Source of the DNA: Streptomyces griseus
Lineage (GTDB): Bacteria > Actinomycetota > Actinomycetes > Streptomycetales > Streptomycetaceae
NCBI RefSeq assembly: GCF_900460065.1
Contig: NZ_UAVD01000038.1
Coordinates: 62,001 to 126,000, forward strand
Direction of reading: 5' to 3'
Length of the DNA stretch: 64,000 bases
This document shows, in pieces, positions 8,923 through 16,802 of the stretch (within the stretch, counting starts at the first letter, position 1; each line of letters starts with the position of its first letter). The notes below the pieces were generated by a model. The model had not been told where the DNA came from. It searched no databases and saw only the letters and a program-made list of their open reading frames with translations. The translations under genes were made by a program, and so were the position numbers.

Positions 8923-8934
8923 ACACACCCCACC

Positions 8935-8970
8935 GGTGTCCCGGGCGCCCGCAGGGGCGGCCGGGACACC
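8935..8970. terminator. Stem-loop between convergent genes
   Basis: Arms GGTGTCCCGG (8935-8944) and CCGGGACACC (8961-8970) pair perfectly across a GC-rich 16-nt loop. It can serve both the upstream + strand gene and the convergent - strand gene ending at 9052. Confidence 0.7.
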
Positions 8971-9051
8971 ACCGTCGCCCCGCCCCGCCAGGGCCGGGAC
9001 CGACCGGTGGCCGAGGGGCGACCGCCCGGCAGATCAGGCAGGCGGCCCCGG

Positions 9052-9690
9052 TCAGCGGGCCGCGGTGCGCCGCAGGGCCTCCGCGGCTCCGCCCCCCGAC
9101 CGCGTCGGCGTGGTCCGGTGCTCGACGGCGGCGTCGGCCAGCGGAGCCGGCTCGGACAGTGAGCTGGGCCGCCGCCCGCCCCGTCCCTCGCCGAGCACCT
9201 GCCAGCCCCCGCGGGTGAGGGTGATGTAGGCGCCGCAGCGCAGCCCGTGCAGGGTGCAGGCGTCCCGCAGGCCCCACATCCACGCGCCGTCCTCCTCGGT
9301 CCAGCGTTCGTCGCCCTCGCGGCAGTACAGAAGCACGGCCGTACGGACCGGCGTACGGCGGCGCAGATCGTGCGGGATGACCCGTCGCAGCTGGGCCAGC
9401 AGGGCGTTGCGGAACTCCCAGCCGTCCGCGGCCACCGCCGCCCGGCGGGTGAACGAGGCGCTCGCCGTGAGCCGTTCCTCGTGGTCGAGGACCGCGACCA
9501 CGGCGGTGGCCGGAATCGGCCGGTGCCGGGAGTGCAGTCCGCTGACGACCTCCCGGGGACTGCGGAGCAGGGGTATGCCCGCCGAGGCCCACTCCGCTGG
9601 TTCGAGCATCCGGGCAAGGCGGTTGTCGGAGTCTGCGGAAACCGAGGACGCCGTCGAAGTGGCTGTGGACGGGGCGAATCCGAAGGTCAC
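9052..9690 (-). CDS. Conserved hypothetical Streptomyces protein
   Basis: 212-residue soluble protein that I cannot assign to a characterised family. It begins VTFGFAPSTATSTASS, has a mainly alpha/beta core (ATAVVAVLDHEERLTASASF, LLAQLRRVIPHDLRRRTP, RTAVLLYCREGDERWTEEDGAWMWGLRDACTLHGLRCG) and ends with an unstructured Arg/Ala-rich tail. The GTG start at 9690 is chosen because GGGAGG lies just before it, and sequence upstream of it is low-complexity. Composition is ordinary for the region. It is convergent with the UvrD-C-like gene and divergent from recQ. Confidence 0.7.
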   Translation of the reverse strand: MTFGFAPSTATSTASSVSADSDNRLARMLEPAEWASAGIPLLRSPREVVSGLHSRHRPIPATAVVAVLDHEERLTASASFTRRAAVAADGWEFRNALLAQLRRVIPHDLRRRTPVRTAVLLYCREGDERWTEEDGAWMWGLRDACTLHGLRCGAYITLTRGGWQVLGEGRGGRRPSSLSEPAPLADAAVEHRTTPTRSGGGAAEALRRTAAR

Positions 9691-9994
9691 GGTCCTCCCT
9701 TCGCTACGCGCCCACGATGCGGGCAGGGTCGGGTGAGGGCGCGCCGCGGCACAGCCCTTCCGGGCCCGACCAGAACTGTGCGGGGGCGCTTCCAATTCTC
9801 CCTGGCCCACCGGCAGGCGGCAACGAGCAATTACGGCGGCTGACGGGAATCAGCCGGAATGACACTGATATCCCTGCCCAAACCCGCCCGGGATGACTCC
9901 CTCCGTCACCTCCGAATCGCGAGGACCAGCAGAAACACCGTCGTCGCCGCGGGCGGATTCGCTGATTGTCGGTGCCATCGGGTTGCATGGAGGC
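9691..9994. other. Intergenic region between the hypothetical gene and recQ
   Basis: 304 bp between divergent genes, somewhat poorer in GC than its neighbours. It contains a small hairpin, GGCTGA-cggga-TCAGCC-like (about 9838-9855). An upstream in-frame extension of recQ exists (ATG at 9893) but has no family support. I see no recognisable operator. Confidence 0.4.
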
Positions 9995-12154
9995 ATGGAC
10001 ACCCTGGAGCTCCGCACCGAAGCCGACGCCATCCTCGCCGAGCTGGTCGGTGCGCCCGGGGGGTCGGCGCGGCTGCGCGAGGACCAGTGGCAGGCGGTGG
10101 CGGCCCTGGTGGAGGAGCGCCGTCGGGCGCTGGTGGTCCAGCGCACCGGGTGGGGGAAGTCCGCGGTGTACTTCGTGGCCACCGCGCTGCTGCGTCGGCG
10201 CGGAGCGGGCCCGACGGTGATCATCTCGCCGCTGCTGGCCTTGATGCGCAACCAGGTCGAGTCGGCGGCGCGTGCGGGCATCCGGGCGCGCACCATCAAC
10301 TCCGCCAACCCCGAGGAATGGGAAACGATCTACGGGGAGGTGGAGCGGGGCGAGACCGACGTTCTCCTGGTGAGCCCCGAGCGCCTCAATTCCGTGGATT
10401 TCCGTGATCAGGTGCTGCCGAGACTCGCGGCCACGACCGGCCTGCTGGTGGTCGACGAGGCGCACTGCATTTCCGACTGGGGGCACGACTTCCGGCCGGA
10501 CTACCGTCGGCTGCGCACGATGCTCGCCGAGCTGCCCGCGGGAGTGCCGGTGCTCGCCACCACCGCCACGGCGAACGCGCGGGTGACCGCGGACGTGGCG
10601 GAGCAACTGGGCACCGGGGGCGGGGACGCGTTGGTGCTGCGCGGACCGCTGGACCGCGAGAGCCTGCGGCTCGGCGTGCTGGAACTGCCGAACGCCGCGC
10701 ACCGGCTCGCCTGGCTCGGGGAGCGGCTGGGGGACCTGCCGGGCTCGGGGATCATCTACACGCTGACGGTGGCGGCGGCGGAGGAGGTCGCCGCGTTCCT
10801 GCGGCAGCGCGGCTATCCGGTGGCCTCGTACACGGGGAAGACGGAGAACGCCGACCGGTTGCAGGCGGAGGAGGACCTGCTGGCGAACCGGGTGAAGGCC
10901 CTGGTGGCGACGTCCGCGCTCGGGATGGGTTTCGACAAGCCGGACCTCGGCTTCGTGGTGCACCTCGGATCACCCTCGTCGCCGATCGCCTACTACCAGC
11001 AGGTGGGGCGTGCGGGGCGCGGCGTGGACCATGCCGATGTCCTGCTGCTCCCGGGCAAGGAGGACGAGGCGATCTGGGCGTACTTCGCTTCGGTGGGCTT
11101 CCCGCCCGAGGAGCAGGTGCGGCGCACCCTGGACGTGCTGGGACAGGCGGGCCGCCCGCTGTCGCTGCCGGCGCTGGAGCCGTTGGTGGACCTGCGGCGC
11201 TCGCGTCTGGAGACGATGCTGAAGGTCCTGGACGTGGACGGCGCCGTCCAGCGCGTGAAGGGCGGCTGGACCGCGACGGGACAGCCCTGGGTGTACGACG
11301 CCGAGCGCTACGCGTGGGTCGCGAAGCAGCGGGCGGCGGAACAGCAGGCGATGCGGGACTACGTGGCGACCACCGGGTGCCGCATGGAGTTCCTGCAACG
11401 GCAGCTCGACGACGAGAAGGCGGTGCCGTGCGGTCGCTGCGACACCTGCGCCGGTCCGTGGCTGGACCCGGCCGTCTCCTCCTCGGCCCTGTCGGCGGCG
11501 ACGGGTGAGCTGGACCGGCCGGGCGTCGAGGTCGAGCCCCGCAAGATGTGGCCGACGGGCCTGGCCTCGGTCGGCATGGACCTCAAGGGCCGCATCCCCG
11601 CGGGGCAGCAGGCGATGACGGGACGTGCGCTGGGGAGGCTGTCCGACATCGGCTGGGGCAACCGCCTGCGCCCGCTCCTGTCGGACCGGGCCGCGGACGG
11701 GCCGGTCCCGGACGACGTGCTGAACGCCGTGGTGACGGTGCTGGCGGACTGGGCCCGCTCGCCGGGCGGCTGGGCCGACGGATCTCCCGACGCGGTGGCG
11801 CGCCCCGTGGGCGTGGTCGTCGTGCCCTCACGCAGCCGCCCCCAGCTGGTCACCTCCCTGGCCGAGGGGGTGGCCCGGGTCGGGAGGCTGCCGCTCCTGG
11901 GCAGCCTGGCCCTCACCCCGTACGCAGACGAGCACGCCGCACACCGCAGCAACTCCGCCCAGCGGCTGCGCGCCCTGGCCGACTCGTTCACGGTGCCCGA
12001 CGCACTCGCCGCCGCGCTGGCCGAGACCCCTGGCCCGGTCCTGCTCGTCGACGACTCCACGGACTCGGGCTGGACCCTCGCCGTGAGCGCGCGCCTGCTC
12101 CGCCAGGCCGGCGCCGAGCAGGTGCTCCCGCTGGTCCTGGCCGTGGCGGGATAG
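9995..12154 (+). CDS. recQ: RecQ-family DNA helicase fused to a phosphoribosyltransferase-like domain
   Basis: 719-residue protein with two parts. Residues ~25-350 are a superfamily 2 helicase: Walker A QRTGWGKSAVYF (K55), DEAH box (154-157) in VVDEAHCISDWGHDFRPDYR, motif TTATAN, and motif VI QQVGRAGRG (about 335-343). A zinc-binding cysteine set follows (C-x18-C-x2-C-x2-C style, about 462-485), as in RecQ. The last ~170 residues differ from classical RecQ: no HRDC domain, instead a segment ending VLLVDDSTDSGWTLAVSARL (about 680-699), a PRPP-loop signature of ComF-type phosphoribosyltransferases. It should unwind recombination or stalled-fork DNA in the cytoplasm. ATG 9995 is chosen because GAPGGSARLREDQWQ aligns to family starts. 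A DnaA-box palindrome lies 232 bp downstream. Confidence 0.9.
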   Translation: MDTLELRTEADAILAELVGAPGGSARLREDQWQAVAALVEERRRALVVQRTGWGKSAVYFVATALLRRRGAGPTVIISPLLALMRNQVESAARAGIRARTINSANPEEWETIYGEVERGETDVLLVSPERLNSVDFRDQVLPRLAATTGLLVVDEAHCISDWGHDFRPDYRRLRTMLAELPAGVPVLATTATANARVTADVAEQLGTGGGDALVLRGPLDRESLRLGVLELPNAAHRLAWLGERLGDLPGSGIIYTLTVAAAEEVAAFLRQRGYPVASYTGKTENADRLQAEEDLLANRVKALVATSALGMGFDKPDLGFVVHLGSPSSPIAYYQQVGRAGRGVDHADVLLLPGKEDEAIWAYFASVGFPPEEQVRRTLDVLGQAGRPLSLPALEPLVDLRRSRLETMLKVLDVDGAVQRVKGGWTATGQPWVYDAERYAWVAKQRAAEQQAMRDYVATTGCRMEFLQRQLDDEKAVPCGRCDTCAGPWLDPAVSSSALSAATGELDRPGVEVEPRKMWPTGLASVGMDLKGRIPAGQQAMTGRALGRLSDIGWGNRLRPLLSDRAADGPVPDDVLNAVVTVLADWARSPGGWADGSPDAVARPVGVVVVPSRSRPQLVTSLAEGVARVGRLPLLGSLALTPYADEHAAHRSNSAQRLRALADSFTVPDALAAALAETPGPVLLVDDSTDSGWTLAVSARLLRQAGAEQVLPLVLAVAG

Positions 12155-12385
12155 CCGGAGCCCCCTGGGAAGCGGACCCGTCAGCCGCCGCCGTAGGCGG
12201 GAGCGGAACAGGCCGATCACCCGGCGGTTCCCGCTCCGGCTCCGGGGGCGACCTCGAAGTTCCGGATCCGGAGGCGAGCTCGAAAGGCGGAGGCCCGGGG
12301 CACGCCGACCTCCAGCGGCGAGCACGTCCGGGCGAGCGGTGGAACGGGACCGCGCACAGCACGGTAGTGAACCCGGAACGACAGG

Positions 12386-12423
12386 CGCGACCCCTGTGGA
12401 TAACGTTATCCACAGGGGTCGCG
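12386..12423. promoter_or_regulatory. 38-bp perfect palindrome containing two head-to-head DnaA boxes
   Basis: Every base from 12386 to 12423 is complementary to its mirror position (19-bp arms, centre between 12404 and 12405). The core reads TGTGGATAA-CG-TTATCCACA, two consensus DnaA boxes in inverted orientation 2 bp apart. It lies in the 299-bp gap between recQ and the DUF4192 gene, its edge 30 bp before the latter's start codon. It could bind DnaA, act as an operator, or form a hairpin in the leader of the DUF4192 mRNA. No U-tract follows. The rest of the gap (12155-12385) holds an imperfect inverted repeat around 12204-12240 and nothing else I recognise. Confidence 0.85.
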
Positions 12424-12453
12424 GGGCCGGGCGGACTGAGGGACCGTCAAGGC

Positions 12454-13830
12454 ATGAACAAGCACCACGAATCCACCGGCCCGGCCGCGGAGCAGCAGAT
12501 CACCCTGCGCGGCCCCGCCGAGCTCGCCGACGCCCTCCCGTATCTGATGGGCTTCTATCCCAACGACAGCGTCGTGATGGTCGCCCTGCACGGCGGCCGC
12601 GGCCGGTTCGGCGGCCGGCTCCGCCTCGGAATTCCCCAGGCGCCCGGCGAATGGGGCCCGGTCGCCGACCAGTTGGCGGACTGCCTGGTATCGGGGAGCG
12701 AGCGGCGCGAAGGCCGGCCCGACGCGATCGTGATCTTCCTCTGCCAGGACTCTCCGGACGGGTCCGGCGGCAGGCTCACGATGGAGCGCCTCAGGCCGTT
12801 CGCGCAACGCCTGCGCACCGCGTGCGGAGCACGCGACGTTCCCGTCCTCGAAGCGCTCTGCATCTCCGACGGCCGCTACTGGTCCTACTGCTGCCCCGAC
12901 CCCCGGTGCTGCCCCGACCAGGGAAATCCCCTGGCCATGCCCGGCACCACGGTGATGGCCGCGGCCGCCGCCTACGCGGGCGTCCATGTGCGGGGCACGC
13001 TGCGCGACATGGAGGCGCGGCTCCGGCCCTGGAGCGACCCGGCAGCCGCGACCGCGCAGGAGGAGGCCCTGGACAGGGCGGCGCCGGCGCTGATCCCGAG
13101 GCTCCTCGACGAGCGGGCCCGGGGGAAGGTCGCGGCGGAGACGCTCCGGCTGGCGCGCACGCTCATGGACCGCATCGAGGGGACACAGCCCGCGCCGCCC
13201 GCGCTCGCGGACGCCGGGGACGACCAGCTGATCGGTTCCGACGAGGCCGCCGCCGTCATCCTCGGGCTCCAGGACCGGGAGACCCGGGACAAGGCCGCCG
13301 CCTGGATGGAGGGGGCGGAAGCGCAAGCGGCCCTGCGGCTCTGGCGGACGCTGGCACGGCGGTGCGTCGGACCGTACGGGGAGCACGCCGCCGCTCCGCT
13401 CACCCTGGCGGGCTGGGTCTCCTGGTCCACGGGCGACGAGCCGGGCGCGCGGGTCGCCCTGACGCTGGCGCTGCGCGCCGATCCCGACTACACGTTCGCC
13501 CAGCTGCTGCACCGGGCCTGCAATGAGGGGCTCGACCCGGAGGCCCTGCGCCGTTGCCTGCGCGAGGCCGCGAACGGGGCGAGCCCCGACGCCCGGGCCG
13601 TGGAGGCGGTGGCGGGCACCGCCGCCGACCGGGGCGGCACATCGCCGCACGTCCGCAGGGCCCGCCCGCTGCCCGGCGGGGGCCGTCCGCGGGGGCGCTC
13701 CCACCGGCGCCCGGGTGCGGGGCGGGTGAGGCCGTCACCCGCTTCGGCCGGTCCCTGGAGCTCGGTGGCCGGGCGGCGGTCGCGCGAGGCCCGGCGGTAC
13801 GGGCGACGCGGCAGCAGGGCGCGGAGGTGA
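12454..13830 (+). CDS. DUF4192 domain-containing protein
   Basis: 458-residue cytoplasmic protein. The DUF4192 core spans about residues 10-370 and opens with the family pattern ITLRGPAELADALPYLMGFYPNDSVVMVAL; a Cys-rich patch (YCCPDPRCCPDQGNPLAMPGT) sits near 150-165 and a GWVSWSTGDEPGARVAL segment near 320. Function is unknown; the family is common in Actinobacteria. The last ~85 residues are an Arg/Pro/Gly-rich tail without recognisable structure, possibly the product of a downstream frame drift relative to shorter homologues. The start follows GAGGGACC with a suitable gap. It lies just downstream of the DnaA-box palindrome, which may regulate it. Confidence 0.8.
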   Translation: MNKHHESTGPAAEQQITLRGPAELADALPYLMGFYPNDSVVMVALHGGRGRFGGRLRLGIPQAPGEWGPVADQLADCLVSGSERREGRPDAIVIFLCQDSPDGSGGRLTMERLRPFAQRLRTACGARDVPVLEALCISDGRYWSYCCPDPRCCPDQGNPLAMPGTTVMAAAAAYAGVHVRGTLRDMEARLRPWSDPAAATAQEEALDRAAPALIPRLLDERARGKVAAETLRLARTLMDRIEGTQPAPPALADAGDDQLIGSDEAAAVILGLQDRETRDKAAAWMEGAEAQAALRLWRTLARRCVGPYGEHAAAPLTLAGWVSWSTGDEPGARVALTLALRADPDYTFAQLLHRACNEGLDPEALRRCLREAANGASPDARAVEAVAGTAADRGGTSPHVRRARPLPGGGRPRGRSHRRPGAGRVRPSPASAGPWSSVAGRRSREARRYGRRGSRARR

Positions 13831-13974
13831 CCCGGGTGCGCGCCGCGCAGCGGCCGGAGCGCCTCCGCCCCGGCCCGCCGGCCGTCCGCGATCCGGGCCT
13901 CGGCCCGACCGATCACCGCGCACGGACGAGCGTGGCGCCCCGACTGATCACGAGCATGCCGAAGGGAGTGTTTA

Positions 13975-13989
13975 TCGTCAGGCAGACGA
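13975..13989. promoter_or_regulatory. Candidate operator overlapping the Nudix-regulator promoter
   Basis: Inverted repeat TCGTC-AGGCA-GACGA directly upstream of, and almost touching, the -10 hexamer TATGAT (13991-13996). Its position would let a repressor block its own promoter. NrtR-type regulators are known to be able to bind near their own genes, so autoregulation is plausible; this is inference. Confidence 0.4.
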
Positions 13990-13990
13990 C

Positions 13991-13996
13991 TATGAT
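13991..13996 (+). promoter_or_regulatory. -10 hexamer TATGAT, leaderless start of the Nudix regulator gene
   Basis: TATGAT ends 6 nt before the ATG at 14003 with no ribosome binding site between, the best -10 match among the leaderless promoters in this window. Confidence 0.6.
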
Positions 13997-14002
13997 CGCG
14001 GC

Positions 14003-14761
14003 ATGCCGCCCTACGACCCGTCGACCTTCCCGCCCTTCGCTGTCACCGTCGACCTGGTCGTGCTCACGGTGCGCCGTCACGCGCTCTGCGCGCTGGTCGT
14101 CCGCCGCGGAGAGACCCCGTTCCAGGGCAGATGGGCGCTGCCCGGTGGCTTCGTCAGGATGGACGAGGACCTGGGATCCGCGGCGGCGCGTGAACTCGTG
14201 GAGGAGACCGGCCTCAGCGCCCACGACCCGGCGAAGCCGGCCGTGGGCAACGGGGCGCATCTGGAGCAGTTGGCCACGTACGGAGATCCGGCGCGCGACC
14301 CCCGGATGCGGGTGGTCAGCGTCGCCCACCTCGCCCTCGCGCCGGACCTCCCCGCGCCCCGGGCGGGCGGCGACGCCAACAGCGCGCGCTGGGCTCCGGT
14401 GGAGGATCTGCTGCATCCCGGTGCCGGACGGGAGGGCGAGCAGGCGGCAGCACTGGCCTTCGACCACGCGCGCATTCTGGCCGACGGCGTGGAGCGGGCC
14501 CGCTCCAAGATCGAGTACTCCTCGTTGGCCACCGCGTTCTGCCCGCCGGAGTTCACGGTCGGCGAGCTGCGCCGGGTGTACGAAGCGGTGTGGGGCGTGG
14601 TCCTCGACCCCCGCAACTTCCACCGCAAGGTCACCGGAACGCCCGGATTCCTGGTGCCCTCCGGCGGGACGACCACGCGCCAGGGAGGCCGGCCCGCGCA
14701 GTTGTTCCGCGCCGGAGCGGCCACGGTGCTCAATCCGCCGATGCTGCGACCCGAGGTCTGA
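14003..14761 (+). CDS. Nudix hydrolase / NrtR-like transcriptional regulator
   Basis: 252-residue protein with an N-terminal Nudix domain and a C-terminal winged-helix-like region, the layout of NrtR regulators that sense ADP-ribose or related nucleotides and control NAD metabolism. The Nudix box is complete: G-x5-E-x7-REL-V-EE-T-G-L (GGFVRMDEDLG...ARELVEETGL, about 49-71), so hydrolase activity may be retained, unlike some pure regulators with broken boxes. The C-terminal FTVGELRRVYEAVWGVVLDPRNFHRKV (about 183-210) matches the NrtR winged helix. No NAD biosynthesis gene is adjacent; the target is not visible. An inverted repeat overlaps its promoter, suggesting autoregulation. Alternatively it may be an enzyme acting on ADP-ribose. 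Confidence 0.8.
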   Translation: MPPYDPSTFPPFAVTVDLVVLTVRRHALCALVVRRGETPFQGRWALPGGFVRMDEDLGSAAARELVEETGLSAHDPAKPAVGNGAHLEQLATYGDPARDPRMRVVSVAHLALAPDLPAPRAGGDANSARWAPVEDLLHPGAGREGEQAAALAFDHARILADGVERARSKIEYSSLATAFCPPEFTVGELRRVYEAVWGVVLDPRNFHRKVTGTPGFLVPSGGTTTRQGGRPAQLFRAGAATVLNPPMLRPEV

Positions 14762-14905
14762 GCCACCGGGCGTTCCGCTGCGACGGCCCCGCGGAACACC
14801 CGGTGACCCACCCCTGCGCAAAAAGTCTGAAATGTCGCGTTATGTTGCTGCGGTACCCCCTGCCGCCGAGCGGTCTCACCTTCCGCGAGAGACGCGAGAT
14901 AAGCG

Positions 14906-16642
14906 ATGCTCCAGGCCATCGGACTCACCAGCACCCCCCGTCGCGACGCTCCGCCCGCCGTGAACGATCTGACCTTCGAGGCTCCTTCCGGCCGGGTCAC
15001 GGCCCTGCTCGGCGCTCCCCGCTCGGGCCGGACCACGGCCCTGCGGCTGATGCTCGAACTGGACGCGGGGCGGGGCGTCGCCTACTTCCGGGGGCGGCCA
15101 CTGCACCGCATCGCCCACCCGGCACGGGAGGTGGGCGTCCTGCTCGGCGACGTACCGGGCCATCCCGCCCGGACCGCCCGGGGCCAGCTCCGGATGCTGT
15201 GCGCGGCCGCGGGCGCGCCCGCGACCAGGGCCGACGAGGTCCTCGAAGTCGTCGGTCTCGCCGGACTCGGGGACCAACGTCTGGGCACCCTCTCGGTGGG
15301 GATGGACCGGCGGCTCGGGCTCGCCTCCGCACTGCTCGGGGATCCCCACACCCTGATCCTGGACGAGCCGGCGGACGGGCTGTCCCCGCGGGAGAACAGC
15401 TGGCTGTACGGGCTGTTGCGCGCGCACGCGGCCCAGGGCGGCACGGTCCTCTACACCACCGGCGACCCCAAGGAGGCGGCCCGCACGGCCGACCGCGTCG
15501 TCACCATCGGCGGCGGGCGCCTCGTGGCCGACCAGGACGTCTCCGACTTCGCCCGCACCCGACTGCGGGCCCGGGTCGCCGTCCGCACCCCGCACGCGGC
15601 CCGGCTGGCGGCCGTGGTCAGCCGGGAGGCGCGAGCCGAGCGCCGCTCGGTGGAGGTGGTCGAGGAGGCGAGCGGCCGGCTGACGGTGTACGGCAGCAGC
15701 TGCGCGGAGATCGGCGACACGGCGTACCGGCACGGCGTCCCCGTGCACCGGCTCGCCGACGAGATCGGGGACACCGGGCCCGTCGCCCGGGCGGAGACCG
15801 GGAGCGAGGAGCGGGGCGAGCCCGCCCCCGAGCCGTCCGAGCTGCCGCCCCCGATCCGGGTGCGTCCCGCGCGCGGCCCCCTGCGCCCGCTCCGGTACGA
15901 ACTGCGACGCTCCCTGGGCGTCCGGACGACGACCGTGATCATGGCGGCCGTTCTGGTGGTGTCGGCCGCGATGTCCGTCCTGCTCGCCCGCACCGACGGC
16001 ACCGCGCTGCCCCGTGTGCTCGCCGCGTGGCCCGCCCTGCTGCCGCTGCCTCCCGCCGCGCTCGGCGCGGGCCTGCTCGGGGCGCTGTCCTTCGGGGACG
16101 AGTTCCGTTATCCGGCACTCGCCGCCGCGCGCGGCACCGTGCCCCGACGGCTCGGCCTGTTGCTGGCCAAGCTCACCGTGACCGCGGGCTTCGCCCTGCT
16201 GCTCGCGACCCTCGCCGTGGTGTGCGGGGCGCAGAGCCTCCGCCTCGTGTACGGGCCGGACTTGATCGAGATTCCCGCGAACGCCTTCGCGCTCGGTGCG
16301 AGTTGGGCCGGCCTGACGGTCGGCTGCGCCTGGGCGGGGCTGTTGGCCGCCGGTGTCTTCAGGGTGGCCGGGGCGGGGATCGCCGCGGTGCTGGCCGTTC
16401 CGGTGCTCGTCGTTCCACTGGTGCAGAAGATCTTCGCGGCGCCGTCCGCGCGTTCGGTCGCCGGGCTCCCGGGCCGGCTGCGCGAACTGGCCGGGTGGCA
16501 GCTGCCGCAGCAGGCGGACCACTGGGTCCTGGCCGTCGCGCGGGTGGTGGCGCAGCCCGTCGGCACCGCACTCGCCCTGTCGTTGTCGGCCCTGATCTGC
16601 GCGTATCTGTTCACCAGCCTTCGAGGTAAGGCGCGTTGGTGA
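14906..16642 (+). CDS. ABC transporter, ATPase fused to a permease-like membrane domain
   Basis: 578-residue fusion. Residues 1-210 are an ABC ATPase and ~330-578 hold about six transmembrane segments (TTTVIMAAVLVVSAAMSVLL, LPPAALGAGLLGALSFG, and others), so one chain carries both parts of an ABC-2-type exporter. The signature is LSVGMDRRLGLA (about 129-140) and Walker B is HTLILDEPADGL (about 148-159). The Walker A is unusual: GAPRSGRTT (36-44), with Arg in place of the invariant Lys. Signature and Walker B look intact, so ATP hydrolysis may be weak or altered. A charged linker (about 295-325) joins the halves. It stands alone between the Nudix regulator and whiH. Substrate unknown. Confidence 0.8.
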   Translation: MLQAIGLTSTPRRDAPPAVNDLTFEAPSGRVTALLGAPRSGRTTALRLMLELDAGRGVAYFRGRPLHRIAHPAREVGVLLGDVPGHPARTARGQLRMLCAAAGAPATRADEVLEVVGLAGLGDQRLGTLSVGMDRRLGLASALLGDPHTLILDEPADGLSPRENSWLYGLLRAHAAQGGTVLYTTGDPKEAARTADRVVTIGGGRLVADQDVSDFARTRLRARVAVRTPHAARLAAVVSREARAERRSVEVVEEASGRLTVYGSSCAEIGDTAYRHGVPVHRLADEIGDTGPVARAETGSEERGEPAPEPSELPPPIRVRPARGPLRPLRYELRRSLGVRTTTVIMAAVLVVSAAMSVLLARTDGTALPRVLAAWPALLPLPPAALGAGLLGALSFGDEFRYPALAAARGTVPRRLGLLLAKLTVTAGFALLLATLAVVCGAQSLRLVYGPDLIEIPANAFALGASWAGLTVGCAWAGLLAAGVFRVAGAGIAAVLAVPVLVVPLVQKIFAAPSARSVAGLPGRLRELAGWQLPQQADHWVLAVARVVAQPVGTALALSLSALICAYLFTSLRGKARW

Positions 16643-16714
16643 TCGACGCCGCCCCGAATCGAGAGCAGGGGATCGCAACTCCCTGAGAAATGACCGAATT
16701 GTAGGGATATGGCG

Positions 16715-16739
16715 TCAATTGCGGAGCGAGCGCCGATCA
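16715..16739 (+). promoter_or_regulatory. Weak candidate whiH promoter
   Basis: GCCGATCA (16732-16739) resembles the -10 of sigma-WhiG promoters (GCCGATAA), and whiH is an established sigma-WhiG target in S. coelicolor. The upstream TCAA (16715-16718) is a poor -35 and the gap of 13 is shorter than the usual 15-16, so I rate this low. Confidence 0.3.
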
Positions 16740-16802
16740 CCCTTTCGTGTGCTTTTCACCAAAGACCTCAAGGGGTGGGTGAGCCGCGCCGACAAAGGAT
16801 GC

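Noticed and set aside
13745-13830. Frameshift in the DUF4192 gene
   Set aside because: The Arg/Pro-rich tail could be a drifted frame, but no alternative frame joins to a recognisable conserved end, so it is left as a lineage-specific tail.
16715-16739. Firm sigma-WhiG promoter for whiH
   Set aside because: The -10 (GCCGATCA) is close, but the -35 is poor and the gap too short; kept only as a weak candidate.
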